The notes beneath the pieces are model-generated. The model did not search any database and was not told the DNA's origin. It saw only the letters and a program-made list of their open reading frames with translations. From the NCBI GenBank assembly GCA_023251435.1, contig JAHEYU010000045.1, forward strand, positions 1 through 50,066: 50,066 nt of DNA. The letters run 5' to 3'. Source of the stretch: Bacteroidota bacterium. Lineage in GTDB: Bacteria > Bacteroidota > Bacteroidia > Bacteroidales > Prolixibacteraceae. This document shows, piece after piece, positions 1 through 8,505 of the stretch; within the stretch, counting starts at the first letter, position 1; every line of letters begins with the position of its first letter. The position numbers were made by a program, and so were the translations under genes.

Positions 1-1
1 T

Positions 2-982
2 AAACAAATTGAAGGAATCAGGCATGTGCAGGTATTTGCAACCAAACCTGGCATTATCCGCACCGATGATGAAATTCACGGTGTGGTGCTCAAGGGAATT
101 GGTCCCGATTTCGACTGGTCGTTCTTTCAGGAAAACAAAGTTGCAGGCGAGCCATTTCATGTTCAGGATACTGTTCGCAGCAACAAAGTCTGGATTTCGA
201 AACAAATGGCCGACCTGCTGAAACTCCAGCTTGGTGACGATCTTTTCATGTTCTTTATTCTCCCAACCGAATCGATTCCACGTCAGCGAAAATTCGAACT
301 GGCGGGCATTTATAAAACCAGCCTCGAAGAGTTCGACCGTATGTTTGTACTGGTTGATATCAATCACATACGCCGGCTGAATAACTGGAAAAACGACGAA
401 GTGAGCGGGTTCGAAATTCTGGTCAGCGACTTCAGGAATATAAACGATCAGGAAATTGCGGTTCATAATCTGATTCTGCGAAATACCACTCCCGACGGAC
501 CTGTTTTGCAGGTGGTAAGTATTAAGGAGAAGTACCGGCATATTTTCGACTGGCTGGGCCTGCTCGATATGAATGTTTGGGTGATTCTGGTATTGATGGT
601 TTTGGTGGCCGGGTTCAACATGGTTTCGAGTCTGCTGGTAATTATTCTTGAAAGGACTCAAATGATCGGCATACTCAAAGCCATTGGCGCCCGCAACTGG
701 AGCATCCGAAAGGTATTTTTGTACTTTTCGGTGATGCTTATCCTGAAAGCGCTGTTCTGGGGCAACCTTCTCGGCATCGGCATTTGTCTCATTCAGGAAT
801 ACACGCACGTTTTAAAACTCGACCCCACTTCTTACTATCTTGAATATGTACCGATAAATCTTACTATTTTGCACCTGGTTTTGCTGAATGTAGGCACTGT
901 TGTAATTACCATGCTAATGCTGTTGCTGCCTTCTTATTTTATCACCAAAGTTTCACCTGAAAAAACCATTCGTTTCGAGTAA
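2..982 (+). CDS. ABC transporter permease, FtsX/LolC-E type (5' truncated by window edge)
   Basis: The reading frame is open to the left edge, so the true start lies outside the window and about 325 residues are visible. The first two thirds resemble the extracytoplasmic MacB-type domain of FtsX-like permeases. Near nt 560-980 there are three hydrophobic segments, and between the first two is the family signature ERTQMIGILKAIGA, the cytoplasmic loop that couples to the ATPase. Proteins of this family span the inner membrane and, with a LolD/MacB-like ATPase, move lipoproteins or other envelope substrates. No ATPase gene is visible. The next gene starts about 10 nt downstream and may be cotranscribed. 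The family call is secure; the substrate is unknown. Confidence 0.85.
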   Translation, partial: KQIEGIRHVQVFATKPGIIRTDDEIHGVVLKGIGPDFDWSFFQENKVAGEPFHVQDTVRSNKVWISKQMADLLKLQLGDDLFMFFILPTESIPRQRKFELAGIYKTSLEEFDRMFVLVDINHIRRLNNWKNDEVSGFEILVSDFRNINDQEIAVHNLILRNTTPDGPVLQVVSIKEKYRHIFDWLGLLDMNVWVILVLMVLVAGFNMVSSLLVIILERTQMIGILKAIGARNWSIRKVFLYFSVMLILKALFWGNLLGIGICLIQEYTHVLKLDPTSYYLEYVPINLTILHLVLLNVGTVVITMLMLLLPSYFITKVSPEKTIRFE

Positions 983-992
983 GTCGTTGTTT

Positions 993-1625
993 ATGAATCA
1001 AGCACTCCTGAAATATCTGAAAGAAGCACTGCACAGCGAATTGCCCGGATTCGAGGCTCACAGCAAAATGCTTCCGCCCGGACGACGATTGAAGACCCGC
1101 GAAGATGAACTTGCGATGGTAAAACAAAGCAGCGTTTTATTAATTCTTTACCCTGAAGATGACAAGATTTTTACCTGTTTAACCCGAAGGCCGTCAACAA
1201 TGACTTTCCATCCGGGGCAAATAAGTTTTCCGGGAGGAAAGGTCGAGAAGGAAGACCATTCGGCCGAAATGACCGCTTTGCGAGAAGCCCGTGAGGAAAT
1301 TGGTATCGACACTTCTTCTGTCGGGATAATTGGCAAATTGTCGGATTTATATGTGGAAGTCAGCAGGTTTTCGATTCAGCCTTATGTGGCATGGGCCGAT
1401 AAAAAACCCGAATTCAATGTAAATATAGGCGAAGTCGAAGAACTGATTTTGTTTCCGTTAAGCGATTTTATCGGGAATGAAACTATCTCTGAAGCAGTTC
1501 TTGATACCGTAACAGGTCCGCTTCTTATCAAATACTATCCTTTTAACGGTGAAATAATCTGGGGCGCTACCGCCATGATTTTATCGGAATTGATTGAGAT
1601 TCTAAAAAGAAAGGAAAGTGTTTAG
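993..1625 (+). CDS. Nudix hydrolase, CoA pyrophosphatase-like
   Basis: A 210-residue protein with a Nudix box whose core REAREEIGI supplies the metal-binding glutamates. Just before it is HPGQISFPGGK, the extra signature of the NudL/YeaB (CoA diphosphatase) subgroup. Such enzymes cleave CoA or acyl-CoA into phosphopantetheine and 3',5'-ADP in the cytoplasm. The ATG at 993 is preferred over an in-frame TTG at 987. The gene follows the permease stop by about 10 nt, so the two may form one transcript. The subgroup is assigned from motifs only; the substrate could differ. Confidence 0.85.
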   Translation: MNQALLKYLKEALHSELPGFEAHSKMLPPGRRLKTREDELAMVKQSSVLLILYPEDDKIFTCLTRRPSTMTFHPGQISFPGGKVEKEDHSAEMTALREAREEIGIDTSSVGIIGKLSDLYVEVSRFSIQPYVAWADKKPEFNVNIGEVEELILFPLSDFIGNETISEAVLDTVTGPLLIKYYPFNGEIIWGATAMILSELIEILKRKESV

Positions 1626-1643
1626 TCGTAGTAAAATTAGACC

Positions 1644-2204
1644 TCACATTCTTCCATAAGTTATTCTTACAAGCGATAGCTTTTTATCAATTTCCAGTTC
1701 GATGGTTTGGTCATCATCATCCGCAAAATCAAAATGAGTAAATCTAAAGTTCCCGTTTTCTCCAATGTTCCAGTAAATTGTAGCAAAATCTAAGGTGTCT
1801 TTCTTTGTCATTTCAATTTTCCGATCAATTTGTTTGTAAAAATCTTCTATGTTGACAGTATCTAATTTTATCGTACGTTCCATCGTAAAATCACCATGGA
1901 ATCTCGGTTTGTAAGTAAAATGGCGCTTCTCAACAGTTTCATAATCCGGAAATTTCAAACCCGTTTTTGCTTCAATTTCACTTCGGCTTCCGCGCTCGAT
2001 GTAATAATAATGTAACTGATACAGCCCGAATACACCCACTAAAAGTGAAACGATGGTCAAAGGCGCAAATACCGTAAGCACAATACGTCCAACCAACTTT
2101 GGCATTTTCCAGATGATCGAAAATGTCAGGAACAGTGGCGGAAAGATCATCCAGAATAGGAAAAGTGTGAATGTTTTTAATATTGATTTTGCTTGAATTT
2201 TCAT
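1644..2204 (-). CDS. Hypothetical membrane protein
   Basis: A 186-residue protein I do not recognise. Two hydrophobic stretches fill residues about 10-28 and 38-62, followed by a soluble, charged C-terminal domain of about 120 residues rich in aromatic and acidic residues (including a run of four aspartates). The layout suggests an inner-membrane hairpin with a domain exposed on one side. It converges with the Nudix gene (18 nt gap) and is the last of a run of small minus-strand envelope genes (1.6-4.3 kb). No catalytic motif is visible. Confidence 0.6.
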   Translation of the reverse strand: MKIQAKSILKTFTLFLFWMIFPPLFLTFSIIWKMPKLVGRIVLTVFAPLTIVSLLVGVFGLYQLHYYYIERGSRSEIEAKTGLKFPDYETVEKRHFTYKPRFHGDFTMERTIKLDTVNIEDFYKQIDRKIEMTKKDTLDFATIYWNIGENGNFRFTHFDFADDDDQTIELEIDKKLSLVRITYGRM

Positions 2205-2257
2205 GATGCTTCGATTTTTAAAAATTTGGGTGATCCCATCGTTTCATCGATGTGACT

Positions 2258-2704
2258 TTATTCCAGATACCCTTTTAGTACAAGCACCTCGTTTGTTTTC
2301 AGTACCAATATTTCGGCCCTGAATCTAACGGTATTCCCAATAAATATTCGGGTAAAAGTAACTGCGGCCTCTCCCCGGTCACTGTCATAGGTGTTGAAAT
2401 ATTGCCATGTAAATTTCATCTCCATTGCGCGATGTGTTTCTGAAGTTTCCGGTATTTCCTTTTCTTTTATCGCATAAACACCACCGTAAGATTGGGTATT
2501 ACTTTTTCGCCAACTATTGGCGAAACAAATCGTTACCGAATCGCACATGTAAAACGATAATGCAACATCATTTTCCAATGCAATGTTGTCAAAATTTTCA
2601 CCGTTAATCTCATAATTGGTTGCTTTAAAAGTTACAACTTTTCCTTGTCCGTTTGCAAAGCTGATTGTTAGCAAAACATAAATAGTTAAGATAATTAATT
2701 TCAT
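2258..2704 (-). CDS. Hypothetical secreted protein
   Basis: A 148-residue protein with a clear N-terminal signal peptide (MKLIILTIYVLLTISFANG) and no later membrane segment, so probably periplasmic or secreted. The mature part is rich in beta-prone residues and has two cysteines near residues 53 and 60 that could form a disulfide. I recognise no family. It lies 53 nt upstream of the two-TM protein gene and may share its transcript. Confidence 0.6.
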   Translation of the reverse strand: MKLIILTIYVLLTISFANGQGKVVTFKATNYEINGENFDNIALENDVALSFYMCDSVTICFANSWRKSNTQSYGGVYAIKEKEIPETSETHRAMEMKFTWQYFNTYDSDRGEAAVTFTRIFIGNTVRFRAEILVLKTNEVLVLKGYLE

Positions 2705-2791
2705 TTTTGATAAGTTTTTAGCGTTAATAAAAAGGATTTTAAACTGATCAGGTGAATTAAACTCACCCGATCAGTAAAATAGACAAACCAG

Positions 2792-3322
2792 CTAAATAAC
2801 GAGCAGCAATAGAATCCATGCTCCCCAACCCAAAGCTTCCATACCGACAAGCTGACCTTTGGCTTTACTTCTGTAGCAACTTAAATATTCGGGGTCACTG
2901 AATTGATCTTTGTTTTTCGACATCATTAAAGTGTTCCTTCCTTTTTCAGGAGTCTGATTTGAAAGTGCAGTTCCGATCATGGCAAAAGGGCCAAACAAGA
3001 CACCTAAAACAAAGTGTCCACCTTTCTTCCCATGATAGTTATCAGCATCAACTCTTCCATTCATGCATTTATTGGGGTCGCCTTCAGACATTTTCATGTA
3101 ATCGGTGTAAACCTTATTTTCCGGATTCTCAAACTCGATGGTGTATATTTCGGTGGCCGGAACAATATACTTCTTTCCATCAGCCTTAAATAAGACTGAA
3201 CAATCTTTGATTCTGGTCACCTGACATTCAAACACCATTTCATTGTTCAAGGTTAACACATCGCCTGCAAATGAGGCAATTGCGAATAATACTACAACGA
3301 CTGTCAATACAATTTTTTTCAT
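2792..3322 (-). CDS. Hypothetical exported protein with N-terminal 'GD.L.L.' beta module and glycine-rich TM segment
   Basis: A 176-residue protein with a signal peptide (MKKIVLTVVVVLFAIASFAG). It is followed by a short beta module (DVLTLNNEMVFECQVTRI) of the kind seen at the N-terminus of many Bacteroidetes envelope proteins. The exported protein at 37446-38198 carries a similar module. A glycine-rich hydrophobic stretch (HFVLGVLFGPFAMIGTAL) and a hydrophobic C-terminal tail (GAWILLLLVI) follow, so the mature protein is likely membrane-associated. Function unknown. Confidence 0.6.
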   Translation of the reverse strand: MKKIVLTVVVVLFAIASFAGDVLTLNNEMVFECQVTRIKDCSVLFKADGKKYIVPATEIYTIEFENPENKVYTDYMKMSEGDPNKCMNGRVDADNYHGKKGGHFVLGVLFGPFAMIGTALSNQTPEKGRNTLMMSKNKDQFSDPEYLSCYRSKAKGQLVGMEALGWGAWILLLLVI

Positions 3323-3553
3323 TTTTAATCAATTTTTGATTTCCTACTCGTTAGGCTTTTCGGTATCGCCCCGTTTTTAACTTGTTAGTGAGTTCTGTTT
3401 ATTTAATGAACGTTTCTAACTGGTTGATATGGTTTCTGGTCTCCACTTGATTGTGTTTCATTGTCACTCGGGTGGTCAGCCCCCTATTTGACCTTCTTTT
3501 TGCATTTCAAATGAATATCTTCTGTAAGTAACTTTATGAACCGAATTTGATAT

Positions 3554-3751
3554 TTATCCGAAAAGCCAGGCTGCGATTTTGAGAAATATCAAAAAGCCAG
3601 CAATTGCTAAAAAGAACTGAAAGATTACAATGGCACACCCGACACCCGAAGCTGCTGCTCCAGCAACTCCATCTTCTGCCTTTCCGGATGATAAATAACT
3701 TATTATCCCTCCAATGGCAGCAACAATCAAAATCACCCAAAGCCAATTCAT
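3554..3751 (-). CDS. Small two-TM membrane protein, hypothetical
   Basis: A 65-residue protein that is almost wholly hydrophobic: one helix at residues about 2-20, a short charged loop (SSGKAEDG), then a second helix from about residue 28 to the end with an Ala/Gly-rich start. An overlapping frame on the same strand has a Cys/Trp-rich, implausible composition and was rejected. The gene sits between two exported-protein genes and could be on the same transcript as the one upstream (3851-4255). No family recognised. Confidence 0.5.
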   Translation of the reverse strand: MNWLWVILIVAAIGGIISYLSSGKAEDGVAGAAASGVGCAIVIFQFFLAIAGFLIFLKIAAWLFG

Positions 3752-3850
3752 ATTTGAAAGTTTTAAATTATTTCCTATGCTTAATAAACTGAAAGTTGAA
3801 TAAAAACTGAACGTGTTTTGTGGTCTAATTCCTCTGTAGATGCAAGTGAA

Positions 3851-4255
3851 TTACCAGTTGTAACCTGTTGTGCGGGTGCGGCTTCTCTTTACATTACCGG
3901 AGTTGTCGTAATAATTGGTAGTAGTCATTCTGGAACCGCCAAAATCGATACTGGTGGTCCTTGAACTCGACCGGCGTGTTCCATTGCTGTAAACATTGGT
4001 ACCCGACATGTAATTGTTGTTGCCCAGTGATGTTCTGGTGGTATTAACAGTGGTATAACTACGTGGTGTGCTGTAAGTCTGATTGCTCAGATAACTGTCG
4101 TTTGACTTATACGTGGTGTTGTAATTCGTGACCTTTGGTGTTGAATAAAGGGACGAATTTACCTGCGATAAGCCAGTGTTAATTGATCTTGACTGGGCCG
4201 AAGCCATTCCGATTGAACCTAAAACTACTGCTAAAATGATTACTAAATTTTTCAT
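3851..4255 (-). CDS. Secreted Ser/Thr/Asn/Tyr-rich low-complexity protein
   Basis: A 134-residue protein with a signal peptide ending in MASAQS. The mature chain is dominated by Ser, Thr, Asn, Tyr and Arg with almost no hydrophobic core, which suggests a disordered or surface-coating polypeptide. No domain is recognised. It is divergent from the caspase operon (229 nt gap). Two copies of a bipartite promoter-like element lie upstream, the nearer with its CAGAT box 42 nt before the start codon. The same element precedes the genes at 12726-12908 and 17274-17738, so this may be a target of the ECF sigma factor encoded at 6218. That link is inference. Confidence 0.6.
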   Translation of the reverse strand: MKNLVIILAVVLGSIGMASAQSRSINTGLSQVNSSLYSTPKVTNYNTTYKSNDSYLSNQTYSTPRSYTTVNTTRTSLGNNNYMSGTNVYSNGTRRSSSRTTSIDFGGSRMTTTNYYDNSGNVKRSRTRTTGYNW

Positions 4256-4297
4256 GATTGTAATTTTTAAATGATTATTAATTTGTTTTTACTCTTT

Positions 4298-4343
4298 ATC
4301 TGGTTTGCTATAAAAAGGTAATCACTATCGGTGCATTTTTTTT
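4298..4343 (-). promoter_or_regulatory. Bipartite promoter-like element, copy A
   Basis: Read on the minus strand: an A-tract (complement of T at 4336-4343), 11 nt, TGATTACCTTTT (4324-4313), exactly 10 nt, CAGAT (4302-4298), then 42 nt to the start codon at 4255. The order fits an UP-like A-tract, a -35 element and a -10 element. It does not match the usual Bacteroidetes sigma-A form, so an alternative sigma factor is likely. Confidence 0.65.
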
Positions 4344-4378
4344 GAAAAAAATATTTTCGGGAGCGTTTACAAACATCT

Positions 4379-4424
4379 ATCGGTTGGAGTATGAAAAGGT
4401 AATCATCCAAAAACAAGATTTTTT
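4379..4424 (-). promoter_or_regulatory. Bipartite promoter-like element, copy B (tandem with copy A)
   Basis: Same layout 81 bp upstream of copy A: T-run at 4419-4424 (A-tract on the minus strand), 13 nt, TGATTACCTTTT (4405-4394), 10 nt, CCGAT (4383-4379). One base differs from CAGAT in the downstream box. It points to the same secreted-protein gene, and may also affect the divergent caspase operon that starts at 4485. Confidence 0.5.
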
Positions 4425-4484
4425 CGGTTTATTTTCTCTTTTGAATATTAATCTTATGTATCTTAGCGATTTCCTGAAAACTTA

Positions 4485-6212
4485 ATGATGGTTACCCACA
4501 GATCCTTTTTGCAGATAATCCTTATTGTTGTTTCTCTTCATGCCTACTCCGGCGAAAAGCGTGCTTTGCTTGTGGCTGTGGGCGACTACCCTGCAAATAG
4601 TAGCTGGCATAAGCTTAGTTCGGCGAACGATGCCACTTTAATGCGTACAACCTTGAAACTTCAGGAATTTGAGGATAGAAACATCGGAACACTGATCAAC
4701 CAAAAGGCCACCAAAGCCAATATCCTGAAATCGCTTGATTTGCTGGTAGCGCAATCGAATACCGGAGATGTGGCGATTTTCCATTTTTCGGGACACGGTC
4801 AGCAAATTACTGATCGAAATGGCGACGAGTTGGATGGATACGATGAAGCATTTATCCCTTATGATGCGCAAAAAGTAGTATCGGAGCAATACAAAGGGCA
4901 AAACCATTTGCTGGATGATGAACTGAACAAATACCTTTATCAATTGAGAAAAAAAGTGGGCGCCACCGGTGATGTAATCTTCATTCTGGATGCCTGCCAC
5001 AGTGGAACCGGGACAAGAAGCATAAACGACGACTATATTTTCAGAGGTACAGATCAAAAGTTTGAGCTGGAAAAGCAGGGTACGCGAACATTTACCGATG
5101 ATAAGGAACTATTTGATGAACTGCAGTTTCCAACAGAACGCGGCCAAACAGAACTTTCTCCTTTCGCTGTTTTTATGGCTTCCGGACAGCAGGAATTAAA
5201 CCTTGAAATTAAAGATCAGAACAATACCGGGTATGGCTCTCTTACTTTTGCGCTTGGAAAAGTGTTGGGCTCTCAACGGGAAAAATTAAGTTATGCCGCC
5301 CTGTTCGATTTGCTACGCAACGAAATGTGGGCGCAATTTGGAGGAAAACACCAGCAAACCCCACAATTGGAAGGTGCAACCGACCGGATGCTTTTTGCCG
5401 GGCAATCGGTCTCCATTCCTGCACATTGCCGGGTGGTGCAGGAGGTAAATACGATAAAGGCATTGGTTGATGCAGGCGAATTAAACGGCTTAACTGTTGG
5501 TTCAGAAATTAGCTTTTACCCGGTTAATACCACCGATTTAAGCAAAGCCGGGTTGTTGGCCAAAGGAACTGTAAAACGCGCAGGGCTAGCCGAAAGTGAT
5601 GTAGTTTTCGAAACGGAAATAACTAAGGGAAAGCTAAAAAATACCTGGGGTTTTGTGACCAAATACCAATCGGTAAAAGTGGATGTAAACGACACAAGGG
5701 CTGACCTTCTTAGGCGGGTTTCGGCCAGCGAACCATCTCTGAATGTTTCGTTCGAATTGGTTCATCCCAAAACATTACAGGCAATCCCTTTCAATCATTC
5801 GTTTAAAATTGGGGATTCCTGCCTGTTACGTATCACCAATAACGGTAGCAATGATGCCTTTTTCCAAATTATTGATGTTTGGCCCAACAACCAAATAAAA
5901 TTGGTATTTGATGCTACCCGCCATTCACTAAACGATCTGTACATCAAGGCAGGGCAATCCAAGTTATTCAGCAATCCCCCAATTCGTATGACCGAACCAA
6001 GCGGGGTTGAAATGTTTAAATTGGTGGCATCAGAAAAACAACTCGATTTGAGCCCGATTGTAACTAAACTACCGGCAAAAAACAGGGGCAGTTTACCAAC
6101 CGAATTTGAACAAATGGTCAGCGATTTGTTTGAAGCCGAAAACCATAGAGGCGCTGTAAGTTTTAACAAAATCAACATTTTTACCCGCACATTCACGATT
6201 AACGAAAAGTAA
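4485..6212 (+). CDS. Exported caspase-like protease (peptidase family C14) with C-terminal DUF4384-like domain
   Basis: A 575-residue protein. Residues 1-22 look like a signal peptide, so the protease probably acts in the periplasm or envelope. The caspase/metacaspase p20-like domain covers about residues 23-300: catalytic His104 sits in FSGHGQQ and catalytic Cys171 in ILDACHSGTG. The region after about residue 430 (from FKIGDSCLLRITNNG on) resembles DUF4384, a domain often attached to bacterial caspases. The gene leads a five-gene operon: the ECF sigma gene follows after 5 nt, then a TPR membrane protein, a metallopeptidase and a CHAT protease. Bacterial C14 enzymes cut after basic or acidic residues; the preference here is unknown. 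Both catalytic residues are intact. An ATG three bases later is an equally possible start. Confidence 0.88.
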   Translation: MMVTHRSFLQIILIVVSLHAYSGEKRALLVAVGDYPANSSWHKLSSANDATLMRTTLKLQEFEDRNIGTLINQKATKANILKSLDLLVAQSNTGDVAIFHFSGHGQQITDRNGDELDGYDEAFIPYDAQKVVSEQYKGQNHLLDDELNKYLYQLRKKVGATGDVIFILDACHSGTGTRSINDDYIFRGTDQKFELEKQGTRTFTDDKELFDELQFPTERGQTELSPFAVFMASGQQELNLEIKDQNNTGYGSLTFALGKVLGSQREKLSYAALFDLLRNEMWAQFGGKHQQTPQLEGATDRMLFAGQSVSIPAHCRVVQEVNTIKALVDAGELNGLTVGSEISFYPVNTTDLSKAGLLAKGTVKRAGLAESDVVFETEITKGKLKNTWGFVTKYQSVKVDVNDTRADLLRRVSASEPSLNVSFELVHPKTLQAIPFNHSFKIGDSCLLRITNNGSNDAFFQIIDVWPNNQIKLVFDATRHSLNDLYIKAGQSKLFSNPPIRMTEPSGVEMFKLVASEKQLDLSPIVTKLPAKNRGSLPTEFEQMVSDLFEAENHRGAVSFNKINIFTRTFTINEK

Positions 6213-6217
6213 ACGAT

Positions 6218-6808
6218 ATGGATGACACGATAATACTTCAGAAAATTAAAGAGAATGACCAAAGGGTCATTACTGATTTATATAAACGATATTTCAAAGA
6301 AGTAATTTCGTATCTGCAAAAGAATTATCCAAGCTTCACTAAGCAGGATGCGGAGGATATTTTCAATAATAGCTTTTATATTCTTTGCGATAATATTAAA
6401 GCGGGAAAGAATAAAAAGGATGGAGCATTAAAACAATACATCTATGGCATTTGCTGGCACTTGGCTTATGACGAAACGAAGCGTAGAGATAGGGCAAGAG
6501 GAAAATCGGCCACCTTTGATCCTCCTATCCCGGATGAAGAGGACTGGATTGAGTTAGATCGAAAAACAACACTATTAACTGATACTGTAAGTAAATTAAC
6601 CGAACCATGTAAGTCGCTGTTAGAACTCTTTTGGTTTCACTTAAAACGAGACGCTGAAATTGTACAACTGATGAAATACTCTTCGGCCGATACAGTTAAA
6701 ATGCAACGATCGCGCTGTATGAGAACACTAAAAAAAGTGTATCTGAGTGAATTATTAGCTGAAAACCTGATTACCATTTCAGAGAAAAAACGATTAATAG
6801 GAGAATAA
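6218..6808 (+). CDS. RNA polymerase sigma factor, ECF type
   Basis: A 196-residue sigma-70 family protein of ECF size. The sigma-2 region is at residues about 15-95 (DLYKRYFKEVISYL, the DAEDIFNN segment, and the -10-binding part ending ICWHLAYDETKRRDR). A sigma-4 helix-turn-helix follows from about residue 125 (LTEPCKSLLELFWF to SRCMRTLKKVYL). It is translated within the caspase operon, 5 nt after the caspase stop and 3 nt before a TPR membrane protein that occupies the usual anti-sigma position. Its likely targets are the bipartite elements at 4298, 4379, 12939 and 17772, which are not sigma-A-like. That link is inference. Confidence 0.85.
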   Translation: MDDTIILQKIKENDQRVITDLYKRYFKEVISYLQKNYPSFTKQDAEDIFNNSFYILCDNIKAGKNKKDGALKQYIYGICWHLAYDETKRRDRARGKSATFDPPIPDEEDWIELDRKTTLLTDTVSKLTEPCKSLLELFWFHLKRDAEIVQLMKYSSADTVKMQRSRCMRTLKKVYLSELLAENLITISEKKRLIGE

Positions 6809-6811
6809 ACT

Positions 6812-7537
6812 ATGGATACACAAGATAAAATCGAAAAATACCTGCAAAACAGAATGATTGAAAGCGAAAAAGCCGAATTTGAAAACGAACTGGAAAACAA
6901 TCCTTTGTTAAAAGAGCAACTGGAATTGGAACAGGCTATTGTAGAACAAATCCGCAACCGGGCTTTTGTTGACAAACAAATCGTTGCAGCCAAAAATGAG
7001 CTAAGGCGCGGCAAAACGCTTCGGCTTGTTTTGTATTCTGTCACTTCCATTGCCGCAATTTTTATACTTTCTTTATTCATTCCCGGATTATTCACAAATC
7101 CCGATTTCGACCAGCTGTACGCCTCTAATTTCACCACCTATACCAACGATTACATAATGGTTGATGGAGTTACACGCGGAGAAACCACCATTGATTCGTT
7201 GCAGGTAAAGGCCATGAAAGCTTACGAAAACGAAAATTTTACGGAGGCTGAAACACAATTCAACCAAATCCTGGCAGAAAACGAAAACCCGGAACTGCGT
7301 TTTTATTTGGCAGTTAGCCAATTACAAAACGGCAAAACCGAATTAGCCCAACAAACACTCGAAACACTCTATGTACAAACGTCCGATTACTGGTATTACG
7401 AGCAAACCCGCTGGTATTTGGCATTGGTACATTTAAAACTGCACCACAAAACCGAAGCAAAAAAATACCTGAATGAGCTGATAAAGTTGGAAGGAAAGAA
7501 TTTGGATAAGGCGAAAGAAATGATCAATAAGCTTTAA
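6812..7537 (+). CDS. Single-pass membrane protein with periplasmic TPR domain; possible anti-sigma factor
   Basis: A 241-residue protein. Residues 1-69 form a charged, helical N-terminal part (KIEKYLQNRMIESEKAEFE, NPLLKEQLELEQA) like that of Bacteroidetes anti-sigma/FecR-type proteins. Residues 71-92 form one TM helix. Residues about 130-240 carry TPR-type repeats (MKAYENENFTEAETQFNQIL, LRFYLAVSQLQNGKTELAQ). With positively charged residues just before the helix, the N-terminus would be cytoplasmic and the TPRs periplasmic. Its place 3 nt after the ECF gene makes an anti-sigma role plausible, with the TPR part able to meet the exported proteases of the operon. No zinc-binding anti-sigma motif is visible. 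Confidence 0.7.
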   Translation: MDTQDKIEKYLQNRMIESEKAEFENELENNPLLKEQLELEQAIVEQIRNRAFVDKQIVAAKNELRRGKTLRLVLYSVTSIAAIFILSLFIPGLFTNPDFDQLYASNFTTYTNDYIMVDGVTRGETTIDSLQVKAMKAYENENFTEAETQFNQILAENENPELRFYLAVSQLQNGKTELAQQTLETLYVQTSDYWYYEQTRWYLALVHLKLHHKTEAKKYLNELIKLEGKNLDKAKEMINKL

Positions 7538-7563
7538 AATTCAAATCTATAATCAGAAAAATC

Positions 7564-8478
7564 ATGGATGCAAAAGTAGACGGTATTTATCCGGTAAGAG
7601 TGTTAAAAGATGAAGTCCTTAAATGGTATATTACAATATGTGATAGTTCTACAATGGAACATGAACTAAAGTATAATGGATTAAATAAGAAACTGAAATA
7701 TAAGGTAAATGATAAGAAAATAACAGATATTGCTGAAATTCTTAAAACTGATAAAAATCAAATAATTATTTATGAAAATTTTTGTCAATTTTTATGGTCA
7801 TTTTCTTATTCAATAATTGTATTTCTTGATGAGGCTTTCATTAGACCTCGTGTAGAAGAAAATTATAATTTCAAAGAAAATGAATTGCTTGGCATTGCAA
7901 CAGAGAGTATTGAGGCTGCATTCGGATTGTTTTCTAACCCTGATGTTGACACATTTTTTAGATTGCCGAATCCAGAAGCAAAAGAATATAAAGAAGATAA
8001 ACATGTTTGCGCGATAGAAAAAGCTTATTGTTTTGGCATTTCTTTTATCCTTTTACATGAATTTGGACATCAATTTCTTGGACATCTTGAATATGAACCA
8101 GAATCAATACAGCAGCAAAAAAAAGAAGAGGAAGATGCTGATGATTATGCCTTTTCTGTTCTTTCTGATCATTTTGACAAAGAATATGGTAATGCAATTA
8201 AAGTTGGAATCGTCATTAGTCTGATAACCTTGATTTTTACTGATGAAACATTATCCGGTGGAGAAACTCATCCAGACCCTCATCAAAGAATAATGCGAAT
8301 TATCGAAAAAATGGAACTCGAAGACAACCATAACTTATGGGCATTAGCTGCAGTAGCGTTTAAACTTTGGGCATTTAGATATAACAAACCTCTTGAATTC
8401 CCAGATACCGCTGAGTCGTATAAAATACTGTTTGACAAAGCTTTTCTCGAGCTTAATTATTTGAAAAGTCCATTTTAG
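7564..8478 (+). CDS. HExxH zinc metallopeptidase, Lit (U49)/M48-like
   Basis: A 304-residue soluble protein without signal peptide, so probably cytoplasmic. Residues 165-169 are HEFGH, the zinc-binding HExxH. A downstream EEEDADDYA segment (about 188-196) fits the third-ligand region (E..AD..A) of M48- and Lit-type peptidases. The size and the position of the motif are reminiscent of Lit (peptidase U49), the E. coli phage-exclusion protease that cleaves EF-Tu, but similarity is limited to the active-site region as far as I can judge by eye. The gene is visibly more AT-rich than the genes before it and sits 26 nt after the TPR gene and 27 nt before the CHAT gene. The substrate is unknown. Confidence 0.7.
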   Translation: MDAKVDGIYPVRVLKDEVLKWYITICDSSTMEHELKYNGLNKKLKYKVNDKKITDIAEILKTDKNQIIIYENFCQFLWSFSYSIIVFLDEAFIRPRVEENYNFKENELLGIATESIEAAFGLFSNPDVDTFFRLPNPEAKEYKEDKHVCAIEKAYCFGISFILLHEFGHQFLGHLEYEPESIQQQKKEEEDADDYAFSVLSDHFDKEYGNAIKVGIVISLITLIFTDETLSGGETHPDPHQRIMRIIEKMELEDNHNLWALAAVAFKLWAFRYNKPLEFPDTAESYKILFDKAFLELNYLKSPF

Positions 8479-8505
8479 AAAATTTATTTTGAACTTAAAA
8501 TAATT

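Noticed and set aside
3534-3746. Alternative 70-codon frame overlapping the small two-TM gene
   Set aside because: Its product is Cys/Trp/Arg-rich without sense, whereas the overlapping frame gives a clean two-helix membrane protein.
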